From: PALSA-612 sp963776375 | GTDB lineage: Bacteria > Actinomycetota > Thermoleophilia > Gaiellales > Gaiellaceae | Direction: 5' to 3' | Assembly (NCBI GenBank): GCA_963776375.1 | Contig: CAVZMF010000002.1 | Location: 124,001 to 188,000, forward strand | Length of the DNA: 64,000 nt | Part shown: piece after piece, positions 23,635 to 30,677 of the stretch | How the letters are laid out: the number at the start of each line of letters is the position of its first letter | Numbering within the stretch: position 1 is the stretch's first letter | Position numbers and translations under genes: made by a program | Notes under the pieces: model-generated | The model's database searches: none | Told to the model about the DNA's origin: nothing | What the model saw: only the letters and a program-made list of their open reading frames with translations

Positions 23635-23756
23635 ATGACGAGTTCGCTTCGGAGCTCTCCCGCCTCGAGCGCGGGCTCGGAGGCTCTGCCTCCCTGAAGG
23701 CCCATGTTGCGCGCGTGTTGCGCGTCTCGGTGGAGGAGCTCTGGCCGCCTAGCTAA
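23625..23756 (+). pseudogene. C-terminal half of an XRE/Cro-like HTH protein, no start codon
   Basis: An open frame without an ATG, GTG or TTG at its beginning reads DEFASELSRLERGLGGSASL then KAHVARVLRVSVEELWPPS and a stop. This is the second half of an XRE helix-turn-helix (xSRxERG ... ARxLxVSxEELWP). The first half would fall in the divergent promoter region. It is probably the remnant of a Cro-type gene that once opened the rightward operon; an ATG at 23635 is one frame off. Confidence 0.45.
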
Positions 23757-23809
23757 ACGACAGCGGCCCGGTCGGAAGCCGGGCCGCGCAACCACGAAAG
23801 GAGAAACAA

Positions 23810-24313
23810 GTGTCAACGCAGCCTAACCCAGCACCCAGCGACCCGCAGCCGTTCTTCACCGACCCGCGCACGTTCGCCGAGAAACTCGCCGTAACCGATC
23901 GGGAATGGCGACCGCATCAGCCGCAGCACAACTGCCCGGCCACCATCTGCGGGCTCGTGCTCGAGCTCGGCACCTACACGAGCTCATACGGCAACGGCGA
24001 CACCGTGACGACGTGCCGCGTCCTGACCGAGGACAACGTCGTCTGGTCGATCGTCGCCTTCCATGGCTACCTAGAGAGCGAGCTTCGCCGGAAACGCCCG
24101 CGAGTCAACGACTTCGCCGCGCTCGTGTACCGGGGAACGGTGCCGGCGAAGAAGAAGGGCGAGAACGACGCCTACGACTACCTGGTCGTCGTCGAGCGGA
24201 ACCCGGCGGCGCCGGTTGTCGAGTCCGTAGCCGCGCCTGAGCCGGAGCCCGACAAGCCGGCGCCCGACGAGCCTGCTGAGCCCGAAACCGACGACGGCGG
24301 CATCCCCTTCTAA
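23810..24313 (+). CDS. Putative OB-fold single-stranded DNA-binding protein with SSB-like tail
   Basis: 167 aa. The body (about residues 40-130) is beta-rich: ICGLVLELGTYTSSYGNGDT, TTCRVLTEDNVVWSIVAFHG, DFAALVYRGTVPAKKKGEND, YDYLVVVERN, consistent with an OB fold. A disordered Pro/Glu/Asp-rich linker follows and the protein ends DDGGIPF, matching the acidic, Phe-terminated tip of bacterial SSB (DDDIPF) that recruits repair and replication proteins. The sequence is not ordinary SSB, so the assignment rests on the fold pattern and tail. GTG start with AAAGGAG 6 nt before. First gene of the replication operon. Confidence 0.6.
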   Translation: MSTQPNPAPSDPQPFFTDPRTFAEKLAVTDREWRPHQPQHNCPATICGLVLELGTYTSSYGNGDTVTTCRVLTEDNVVWSIVAFHGYLESELRRKRPRVNDFAALVYRGTVPAKKKGENDAYDYLVVVERNPAAPVVESVAAPEPEPDKPAPDEPAEPETDDGGIPF

Positions 24314-24492
24314 TGGCTGACAGCCGCGATCAGAGGATGCACGCAGCGATCGCCGAAGCCCTGCGCGCGCTCCAGGCGCGCAGGGGCCCGGCAACCGACA
24401 CCGACCGGCCGAGGCGCAAATCGCAACCGGCACGAGTACTGAAGGGACAACTCGACCTCGACGGGAACGAAGCGACCACGGATGGCCGCTAG
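24313..24492 (+). CDS. Small basic protein of the replication operon
   Basis: 59 aa, overlapping its neighbours at both ends: the ATG sits in the previous stop (TAATG) and its last 11 nt lie in the primase gene. A charged N-terminal helix (DQRMHAAIAEALRALQARRG) precedes a basic Pro/Arg stretch. Tight coupling between the SSB-like and primase genes suggests a replication accessory role. No family recognised. Confidence 0.6.
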   Translation: MADSRDQRMHAAIAEALRALQARRGPATDTDRPRRKSQPARVLKGQLDLDGNEATTDGR

Positions 24493-26398
24493 TGGAGCCA
24501 GTGGAACGGCGGCGGGTGACGAGCTCGCCGCCGTCTTCTCAGACCACGCACGCCGCTACGCCGAGCTCGGCTGGGAGCTGATCCGCGTCAACGGTAAGAA
24601 ACCGCACGGCGGCAACTGGCAGCGGACACCGCCAGCCCGCCCGGGGTTTGCGGCCGGCCAATGGGCTGAATGGGGTGGCCGGTACAACATGGGCGTCGTG
24701 CTCGGCCCGTCCGGGCTCGCCGTCGTCGACGTCGACACGCTCGAGGCCGGCGACAAGCTCATCGAACTGCTCGACGGCGAGTTGCCGACGACGCCGATCG
24801 TCGAGACAGGCCGTCGACTACTCCACCTGTATTTCCGCGATCCCGGCGGCCTAAGCAAACAGGCGCGTGACGGGCTCGAGCTGCGCACAGGTGCGCACCT
24901 GTGCGTGCTGCCGCCGAGCGTGCACCCCGACACCGGCCGCGCCTACCGTTGGCTCGACAACCTCGAGCCGTGGAGCGTGCCGCTTGGCGACGTGCCCGCT
25001 GCCGTGCTCGCCTACGTCAGCGAGACGCGGCGGAACGGGCGGGCGCAACCGATCGGCGCCGTGATTCCGACCGGGAGGCGAAACGACACGCTCGCCTCGC
25101 TCGCGGGCACGATGCGTCGCCGCGGCATGAGCGAGCCCGCGATCGCCGCCGCGCTGCTCGAGGAGAATCAGAACTGCGAACCGCCGCTCGCCGAGCAAGA
25201 GGTGCGCGTGATCGCCGCCAGCGTCGGCAGGTACGAACCCGTCGAGGCGCTCGGCCGCCCCGTTTACGCAGGCCCGGCACGGGCGCTCGAGGAAACCGTG
25301 GCCGTGTTCGCGCGCTGGCTGCACCTGCCCGACCTCGAGCCCGTCTACGCGACGCTCGGCGCTGCCGCCGCGAATTACCTTCCCGGCACGCCGGTATGGC
25401 TCGTGCTCGTGTCGCCGCCGGCGAGCGGCAAGACGGAGATTCTCGGCTCGCTCGCGCTGCTGCCCGATGTGCTGCAGGCGGCGACACTCACCGAGGCGTC
25501 ACTCTTGAGCGGCTCGCCGAAACGCGAGCACGGTAAAGGGGCGAAAGGTGGGCTGCTACGCGAGCTGGGCAACTTCGGCCTCGTGATCTTGAAAGACATG
25601 GGAAGCCTGCTCTCGATGCGGCCGGATGCGAAGTCGGAAGTGTTCGCCGCGCTGCGCGAAATCTACGACGGAAGCTGGACGCGCTACGTCGGCACGGACG
25701 GCGGTCGCACGCTGCACTGGAACGGCAAGTTGGGCATGCTCGCCGGGGCGACACCCGTGCTCGATCGCCACCACGGCGTGCTCGCCAGCATGGGGGAGAG
25801 GTTCATTCTCTGCCGGCTTCCCGAAGCCGGCGAAGAGCAGGCCGTCCGGGCGCTCGCCCATGCCGGCGACCAGGAAGGCGCGATGCGCCGCGAGAAGGCC
25901 GAAGCCGTGGCCGCCCTGTTCTCCGGCGGCCGGCCGAACCCGCGGCCGCTCGGGCCGAGCGAGCGAGACACCCTCGTCGCTCTTGCCGGGCTCGTCGCCC
26001 GTGCCCGCTCGGCCGTCGAGCGCGACAGGATGACACGCGAAGTCGAGCAGGTTCCTGGCGCGGAAGGGCCGGCGCGGCTCGCCGTCACCTTCGAGCGGCT
26101 TCTCGCCGGCCTCGACACGCTCGGATGTGACCGGGAGCTCGCTCTCCGTGTCATCCGTCGCGTCGCGCTCGACTGCATCCCGGCGCTACGCCGCCAACTG
26201 CTCGAGCAACTGTGCGACACCGAGGCGCCCGCATCGACGAGCGCGATCGCCGAACTCGTCGGCGTGCCGACGAACACCGTCAGACGCGCGCTCGAGGATC
26301 TGACCGCCTACCGGCTCGTTGTGCGAACCGTGAGCGGGCCAGGGAAGCCCAACCTGTGGCACGTCACCGATTGGGCTCGTGGACGCCTGGAAACATGA
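24482..26398 (+). CDS. Bifunctional primase-polymerase (PrimPol) with ATPase/helicase-like and winged-helix domains
   Basis: 638 aa, the element's replication protein. The N-terminal prim-pol domain (about 20-190) has GWELIRVNGKKPHGGNW, the metal-binding DVD in GLAVVDVDT, the catalytic His in LLHLYFRDPGG, and CVLPPSVHPDTGRAYRW. A primase C-terminal-like segment (about 200-255, GRRNDTLASLAGTMRRRGMS) follows. An ATPase domain carries Walker A SPPASGKTE (about 311-319) and an aspartate-containing FGLVILKDMG strand as Walker B. The C-terminus is a winged helix (TSAIAELVGVPTNTVRRALE). Such proteins prime and unwind at the origins of plasmids, satellites and phages. Confidence 0.88.
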   Translation: MAASGASGTAAGDELAAVFSDHARRYAELGWELIRVNGKKPHGGNWQRTPPARPGFAAGQWAEWGGRYNMGVVLGPSGLAVVDVDTLEAGDKLIELLDGELPTTPIVETGRRLLHLYFRDPGGLSKQARDGLELRTGAHLCVLPPSVHPDTGRAYRWLDNLEPWSVPLGDVPAAVLAYVSETRRNGRAQPIGAVIPTGRRNDTLASLAGTMRRRGMSEPAIAAALLEENQNCEPPLAEQEVRVIAASVGRYEPVEALGRPVYAGPARALEETVAVFARWLHLPDLEPVYATLGAAAANYLPGTPVWLVLVSPPASGKTEILGSLALLPDVLQAATLTEASLLSGSPKREHGKGAKGGLLRELGNFGLVILKDMGSLLSMRPDAKSEVFAALREIYDGSWTRYVGTDGGRTLHWNGKLGMLAGATPVLDRHHGVLASMGERFILCRLPEAGEEQAVRALAHAGDQEGAMRREKAEAVAALFSGGRPNPRPLGPSERDTLVALAGLVARARSAVERDRMTREVEQVPGAEGPARLAVTFERLLAGLDTLGCDRELALRVIRRVALDCIPALRRQLLEQLCDTEAPASTSAIAELVGVPTNTVRRALEDLTAYRLVVRTVSGPGKPNLWHVTDWARGRLET

Positions 26399-26763
26399 GC
26401 GATTCCGACCGTACCCGCTTTATCTCCTCCTATGGTGAGGGTGAGATATATAGGCACCCGTATAAAGCGGAGACGCTTCCGCTTCTGACGACGCGCCAGG
26501 TCGCCGAGCGTCTCGGTCTGAGCCCTGCAACCGTCCGGCGCCGCTGGCGCGCCGGTGAGCTTCCCGGCTACCGGCTCGCCTCGAACGTGTTGCGGTTCCG
26601 CGCCGACGAGCTCGAGGGGTGGCTTGAGGCAAAACGCCGGGGCGCGGCGGTCGCGAAACGACGGCGGGCTGTCGGCGCGGTCTCCTCCGCAGCCTGCGAT
26701 CATGAACCGGATGCCGAAGTTCATGTTGGTGATCCAGGGCGAGAACTGGGAGGACATCGATGA
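26395..26763 (+). CDS. Excisionase-like helix-turn-helix protein
   Basis: 122 aa. The core LPLLTTRQVAERLGLSPATV to LRFRADELEGWLEAKR is the helix-turn-helix/excisionase (MerR-like DNA-binding) domain of small Xis-type proteins. It probably bends attachment-site DNA for excision or controls the operon. The ATG overlaps the PrimPol stop (ATGA). The last 40 residues look unstructured and are read antisense-free over the next small gene in another frame, so the true C-terminus may be shorter in function. Confidence 0.75.
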   Translation: MSDSDRTRFISSYGEGEIYRHPYKAETLPLLTTRQVAERLGLSPATVRRRWRAGELPGYRLASNVLRFRADELEGWLEAKRRGAAVAKRRRAVGAVSSAACDHEPDAEVHVGDPGRELGGHR

Positions 26764-26896
26764 CACTGAACTGCGGCAACCCCCTAGCGAGGGTGAACCC
26801 ATCGAGACGAAGTACGGCAAGTGCCTCGTGACCCAGGTCGAGCCGATGCCAAACAACCCCACGTACATGGGCAAGATCGTCTGCCGCATGAGTTAG
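26702..26896 (+). CDS. Small hypothetical protein overlapping the excisionase-like gene
   Basis: 64 aa from ATG 26702 (second ATG 26711), sharing 62 nt with the preceding gene in another frame. MPKFMLVIQGENWEDIDDTE and KCLVTQVEPMPNNPTYMGKI read like a real compact protein, with hydrophobic strands and acidic turns. No family recognised. Last gene of the replication operon. Confidence 0.5.
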   Translation: MNRMPKFMLVIQGENWEDIDDTELRQPPSEGEPIETKYGKCLVTQVEPMPNNPTYMGKIVCRMS

Positions 26897-27166
26897 GGCG
26901 GCAGCCCGCGTAACGCTTTTCGGACATGCCCACTTGGGCCGACGCCCGGGGGTGAGAGGTCTCGGAGCGAGCGGCCCAGGCTCCTTGAGGCCAACCGGAC
27001 GCCGGCCCTCGTCGTGGAAGACGGCCAGAGCACAAAACCGTGCGCGGTGGTTATCCGGCCGAGTCGGCGGGGCTCCTAGCCGTCGACGCTTTGACGTCAG
27101 CCGCCCCAGCAAGGAGACTCCGGCGGACGAGGCGAAAGTAACTAGCCCGAGACGGAAAGGAGCAGC
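26897..27166. other. 270-nt non-coding leader region
   Basis: No convincing reading frame on either strand. Dense short inverted repeats (for example a TGACGTCA palindrome near 27095) and stretches such as GCGGTGGTTATCCGGCCGAG suggest a structured leader, but it matches no RNA family that I recognise. The end (GGAAAGGAGCAGC) is the ribosome site of the collagen-like gene. Confidence 0.4.
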
Positions 27167-27931
27167 ATGCATCGACTTCGAGGCCTCAGCCGCGGGGGGC
27201 GCTTGGTGTTGGCGCTCGCGGTCGGAGGGGCGGTGTTTGGGATCGCCACGGCCGTGCAGGCGAGCATCCCGGACGCCAACGGCGTGATCCACGGCTGTTA
27301 CAACACCAGCCTGGCGCACGGCAACCCGACAGGTGCCTTGCGGGTCATCGACACCGCCAAGCCGAACGGGAACTGTGCGTCCTGGGAAGCGCCGCTGAAT
27401 TGGGGTCAGGGCGGTACGGGCGCGACCGGCGCTAGTGGGCCGACCGGGGCAACGGGGCCAACAGGGGCGACCGGCTCTCGGGGACCGACCGGCGCGAAAG
27501 GAGCGACCGGAGCGAAAGGAGCGACCGGAGCCAAGGGACCAACCGGGGCGAAAGGACCAACCGGGGCCAAGGGTGCCACCGGGCCATCTGGACCAGCCGG
27601 TGTCCCTGGACTAGGAATCAGTGACGTGCTTACCGCAAACGCGACCACTGGCAGCTTCAAAGCGATCTTGTTCTGTCCCACGGCAGGGAAGATCGCGGTT
27701 GGTGGTTCGACCGTCGACACCACAATCGCCCCTGACATGGTCATCAACGGCGGCGGAAACGGCGGCACTCTCGGAGGCGGGGCCGCGACCAACGAGTGGG
27801 ATGTCTTCTTGACCGTGACCACCGCTGGCACCGATTCAGTCACAGGCCAAATCGTCTGTGCAAATGCGCCCGTGGGAACCGCAGCGCCGACCCATGCACC
27901 AGCGACCTCGCGGCTCGTGAAACAACGCTGA
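27167..27931 (+). CDS. Secreted collagen-like Gly-X-Thr repeat protein
   Basis: 254 aa. The signal peptide is about residues 1-36 (LVLALAVGGAVFGIATAVQA). A conserved globular head (SIPDANGVIHGCYNTS ... GALRVIDTAKPNGNC) follows. A collagen-like region of about 60 residues (82-145) is made of GAT, GPT and GAK triplets, and the C-terminal domain is beta-rich. Such heads with G-x-T repeats occur in surface or exported proteins of Thermoleophilia-type actinobacteria. The repeats should form a trimeric rod at the cell surface. Finding it inside the mobile element suggests a cargo gene, perhaps for adhesion. Strong ribosome site AAAGGAG. Confidence 0.85.
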   Translation: MHRLRGLSRGGRLVLALAVGGAVFGIATAVQASIPDANGVIHGCYNTSLAHGNPTGALRVIDTAKPNGNCASWEAPLNWGQGGTGATGASGPTGATGPTGATGSRGPTGAKGATGAKGATGAKGPTGAKGPTGAKGATGPSGPAGVPGLGISDVLTANATTGSFKAILFCPTAGKIAVGGSTVDTTIAPDMVINGGGNGGTLGGGAATNEWDVFLTVTTAGTDSVTGQIVCANAPVGTAAPTHAPATSRLVKQR

Positions 27932-28469
27932 TTTTTCGGCTACTAGCGGGCGGTTCGGTGACGAGCCGCCCGCTCCCGCAGTCTTTCTCGCGGAACGATA
28001 GCGGGGTGGCCGCTCCGCTCCCGCTCGTCACGATGCGGAACTCACCCCCCGGCTGCGCGGGCTGGTTGTTTGGCTGCTGCGATGGCCCCAACCTGCTCTC
28101 CCCACCACCGCGGCGAGCTTCCACCACCGAGCCCGCGCCTACTCAACTTAGGCCGGACTCGAGACCGCTTCCTTCCCTCAAAGGAGGCACCCGTCCCCTA
28201 GCTGCCCTGGGGCGCTAGAGCTGACGACGCAACAGCCACTTAACTGACGTAACCCTCTCAACCTGCGATCCTTGGTTCTCCCGGGGTGTCTTGGGTGGCC
28301 GCAGCCCCAACAGACGGGTACTCCCCTAAGCCCGCCGGCCTCGGGGGACAAGCCGACTAGGTGTGGCGCACTGGAGTCGCCTTCATTGCCTCAGCCGCCG
28401 CGGGGGTCGTGCTTGCGGCAGACGGTGACGAGCAGACTGGGTCTGGGACGTTGATGAGGTCGCCACCGG
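27932..28469. other. 540-nt region without a convincing gene
   Basis: After the terminator hairpin no frame on either strand has a plausible protein. A plus-strand frame near 28361 starts like a hydrophobic leader (FIASAAAGVVLAADGD) but runs into the antisense of the HTH gene. Base use is less biased than in neighbouring genes. Possibly a scar of lost element genes. Confidence 0.4.
27945..27974 (+). terminator. Hairpin terminator after the collagen-like gene
   Basis: A 13-bp stem (AGCGGGCGGTTCG with CGAGCCGCCCGCT, one G-U pair) closed by a GTGA tetraloop, 13 nt after the stop codon. The following bases are pyrimidine-rich but lack a clean T-run, so termination efficiency is uncertain. Confidence 0.65.
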
Positions 28470-28790
28470 CTAGGTCTCACTGGCACGGCCGGTCGCCTCG
28501 ACCAGCTCGAGCCCCTCGAGCGCCCGCTGCGTCGCCGGATCGACCTGCCCGTCACCGCGAGCAATCCGGAAGATCGTGCTCGGGGATACGCCGGCAACCT
28601 GGGCGATCTCCCGATATGTCATCCCGTGTTTCCTGGCTGCGAGAATCACCTGGCTCACGTTCTCCGCAGGTACCCGACGAGGCCGCTCAGCCTCCCGCCT
28701 CAGCCTCCGGCGACGGGTCTGGCACATGACGCAAATGCATCGCTCGGAATGCGCCCGCGGAATCCTGGAACCGCTCACAACAGCCTCCAT
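28470..28790 (-). CDS. HTH regulator with N-terminal Cys pair
   Basis: 106 aa. C-terminal helix-turn-helix GMTYREIAQVAGVSPSTIFR then IARGDGQVDPATQRALEGLE, as in Hin-recombinase-like or XRE-type small regulators. The N-terminal SERCICVMCQTRRRR has three cysteines (CxCxxC) and a basic patch, perhaps for metal or nucleic acid binding. The ATG is preceded by AAGGA. Likely a regulator of the right half of the element. Confidence 0.65.
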   Translation of the reverse strand: MEAVVSGSRIPRAHSERCICVMCQTRRRRLRREAERPRRVPAENVSQVILAARKHGMTYREIAQVAGVSPSTIFRIARGDGQVDPATQRALEGLELVEATGRASET

Positions 28791-28874
28791 CGTCCTTGTT
28801 TCATGTTCGATCTTCGAGTCTCAGTCCGAATGGCCAGAGCGGGTGAGATGGCTTCCCGTTGCCTAAAAAGGCGA

Positions 28875-29198
28875 CTATCCATGCGGGTTTGCGAGAGCTT
28901 CGCGGACTGACAAGACTTCCGCGCCCGCGTGGGCTGGCCGTCGGCAGAGCGCGACGTCTCCGAGGCGTACCTGGAGGCGTTCGACGATGCCGTTGACGAC
29001 TCGGCTCTTGATCGGTGCGAACTCCACGCTGACACCACCGAGCACGCCGGCGCGGACGAGTTCGAGCGCGGTGTCGCCGGCCGCGGTGTTGAGCATGGCG
29101 AACTCGGCGTGTAGCGCATCGCCGCGATCGGACAGGCGGAGGGCGCGGCCGACGATGTTGCTGATGCCGCGCTCGTGCTCGAAGTTCAGCAACCTCAC
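28875..29198 (-). pseudogene. HK97-family prohead protease, N-terminally truncated
   Basis: 107 codons from a GTG at 29198. The sequence VRLLNFEHERGISNIVGRAL, AMLNTAAGDTALELVRAGVL then GGVSVEF, and VRLGDVALCRRPAHAGAEVL is the core and end of a phage capsid maturation protease (peptidase U35). The histidine of F-E-H-E and the serine of G-G-V-S-V-E-F match the catalytic residues. The first 40 or so residues of the family are missing: the frame upstream is antisense to another gene. It marks a phage ancestry and a past recombination junction near 29198. Confidence 0.7.
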
Positions 29199-29847
29199 AG
29201 ACGATAGGCAGGAGAAGCGGATCGCGCAGGCGCGGGCGCATTTTCCCGAAATCCAGCGGAAGGACTTGGAGCCCGTCGGCGACCGCCTCGTCGCCGACAA
29301 GGGCAGCGGGCTTCTGTTCGCACCGGCTATGCGGCTCGTCGACGTTGGATCCCGCGAGGACGCTGAGCGCGTCAGGGCGTTCACCATCGACGTCGACGGC
29401 TCCGTCGTGTTCCTGGAGCGCCCGAGCGGCGCGGCCACCGTCGCGGAACTCGAGGCGGAGAAGGCGACAGCCGCCGCCGCGGAGCAGCAGGCCCACGAGG
29501 AGCACGCGAAGTGGTTGAAGTCGCAGCCGATGCGGCCGGTCACGGTCAAAGAGATCGAGCACGATGACTCCCTGCCGACACTGCAGTCGGCGGCCCGGAC
29601 GATCCTCAACTCAGGCGGACGGTTCCGCGTGGCAGACGGGCATCTCGTGATCGAGCTTCCCGAGCGTGTCAGCCCGGCCGGCCCGGCTGAGCGATCAGCA
29701 CGGGCGCCGCTCCTTCGCGCTGCCCGCATCTGCTACCTCGGCGCCGACCTGATCATGGCCGAACTCGCGCGTCCAGGTCGCAAGCAGCTTGATCCGGGCC
29801 AACTCCCAGACGCGGACGTGACCCCAAGCGGGGCGATCGCGCCGTGA
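29155..29847 (+). CDS. Element-encoded protein of unknown function
   Basis: About 230 aa from ATG 29155 (or 29164). Recognisable protein-like composition begins at DDRQEKRIAQARAHFPEIQR, followed by LLFAPAMRLVDVGSREDAER, an acidic/alanine helix (VAELEAEKATAAAAEQQAHE) and a C-terminal domain. The N-terminus overlaps, antisense, the truncated prohead protease, so it may itself be 5'-truncated. It is coupled to the next gene by a GTGA overlap. No family recognised. Confidence 0.5.
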   Translation: MLLMPRSCSKFSNLTDDRQEKRIAQARAHFPEIQRKDLEPVGDRLVADKGSGLLFAPAMRLVDVGSREDAERVRAFTIDVDGSVVFLERPSGAATVAELEAEKATAAAAEQQAHEEHAKWLKSQPMRPVTVKEIEHDDSLPTLQSAARTILNSGGRFRVADGHLVIELPERVSPAGPAERSARAPLLRAARICYLGADLIMAELARPGRKQLDPGQLPDADVTPSGAIAP

Positions 29848-30227
29848 GCGCCGCCGACGAGATCGAGCGCCTCGAACGCCAGCGCGCCCAGCTCACATAC
29901 GAGCTCGAGTTCGAGCGCGAACAGCACCGGCGCCGAATCCTTTCCCCGAAACTCGAAGCGCTCGGCTATCCACCGTTGCGGCCAGTGCCGTTGCCGACAC
30001 CCGCGGAACTACGGCGACGGCCACGCCCGTATGTCGGGGGCGGGCTCACCCCCACGCCCCCGGCTGCCGTTCTTGTCCGCACCTTCCCCGTCCACGTCAC
30101 CGAGGCCAAAGGCCGGACGCTCGAGGCCCTGCCAGAGATGTTGAAGACGCTCACGACTCCTCCCCGTCCGTGTCGGCGCGGTCGAGCTCAGCTCGGAGCG
30201 CCCTCCGCACAACAGCGGCCACGCTGA
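29844..30227 (+). CDS. Small charged protein, coupled to the preceding gene
   Basis: 127 aa from GTG 29844, overlapping the previous stop by 4 nt. A coiled-coil N-terminus (DEIERLERQRAQLTYELEFE) is followed by a proline-rich region. The last 25 codons are antisense to the ribbon-helix-helix gene and look unnatural. Probably a partner of the unknown protein upstream; no function recognised. Confidence 0.5.
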   Translation: MSAADEIERLERQRAQLTYELEFEREQHRRRILSPKLEALGYPPLRPVPLPTPAELRRRPRPYVGGGLTPTPPAAVLVRTFPVHVTEAKGRTLEALPEMLKTLTTPPRPCRRGRAQLGAPSAQQRPR

Positions 30228-30336
30228 CCTCTTCGCGGGCGGCGAGAGCCTGGAGCCGCTCTCGGATGGGAGCCCGTACGTGTGCTCCGACGAGCACGAG
30301 TTCCGGCCGTTCCGTAGTGCCCTGTGTCATCTGCAC
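30151..30336 (-). CDS. Ribbon-helix-helix (CopG/Arc-type) regulator
   Basis: 61 aa. A strand (ELVLVGAHVRAPIRERLQAL) followed by helix AAREEVSVAAVVRRALRAEL is the ribbon-helix-helix pattern of small DNA-binding dimers found in plasmid and toxin-antitoxin control. Read leftward from ATG 30336; an inverted repeat 12 nt upstream is a likely operator. No toxin gene is recognised next to it. Confidence 0.65.
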   Translation of the reverse strand: MQMTQGTTERPELVLVGAHVRAPIRERLQALAAREEVSVAAVVRRALRAELDRADTDGEES

Positions 30337-30347
30337 ACCACCCTCTC

Positions 30348-30375
30348 GTTACAAAGATTCTGCAAGGACTGTAAC
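30348..30375. promoter_or_regulatory. Inverted-repeat operator candidate GTTACA-N16-TGTAAC
   Basis: Two perfect 6-bp arms separated by 16 nt, immediately upstream of the ribbon-helix-helix gene. The spacing (22 bp centre to centre, two helical turns) suits binding of two dimers on one DNA face. Confidence 0.5.
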
Positions 30376-30404
30376 ACACTGGTAGGATCGCAAACCGAGC
30401 ATAG

Positions 30405-30647
30405 AATCCTGGCGTCGCGAGCATCAGCACGCCGACCGTCGAGGTCGCCTGCTCCGAGTGTGCCGAGCCGTTCGAAATGAGCAGGCGCACCGAGCGCGAG
30501 CACGAACGCGCCGGCCTCCCGGACCGCTGCGCTGCCTGCCGCTACCCCGGCGCCGGGGCGGCCCCGGTCCAGGTCGAGACGATGAAGGGATGGTGGCTCG
30601 CCCGGTATCCGCTGGCCGAGCTCCAATCCTGGCCGCCGTTGCTGTGA
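30405..30647 (+). pseudogene. Zinc-ribbon ORF without a canonical start
   Basis: An open frame reading VEVACSECAEPFEMSRRTER then GLPDRCAACRYPG and a C-terminal TMKGWWLARYPLAELQSWPP. The two CxxC pairs are a small zinc ribbon typical of short actinobacterial phage/plasmid proteins. No ATG, GTG or TTG lies upstream of the first Cys pair within the frame, so the start is lost, shifted or non-canonical (an ATC at 30423 would fit). Stop at 30647. Confidence 0.45.
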
Positions 30648-30663
30648 GCAACCGGTTGGACCT

Positions 30664-30669
30664 TACAAT
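30664..30669 (+). promoter_or_regulatory. -10 box TACAAT, 8 nt before a start codon
   Basis: A near-consensus hexamer 8 nt before the lipoprotein ATG at 30678; leaderless-type arrangement inside the mobile element. Confidence 0.5.
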
Positions 30670-30677
30670 CGGGTGCT

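Noticed and set aside
27412..27600. CRISPR-like or tandem-repeat array
   Set aside because: The short GGxGCxACC-type repeats are the codons of Gly-X-Thr/Lys triplets in a collagen-like protein, with no spacer structure.
28361..28729. Plus-strand protein starting with a hydrophobic leader
   Set aside because: After about 30 residues it becomes the antisense of the HTH gene at 28470, and no ribosome site precedes it.
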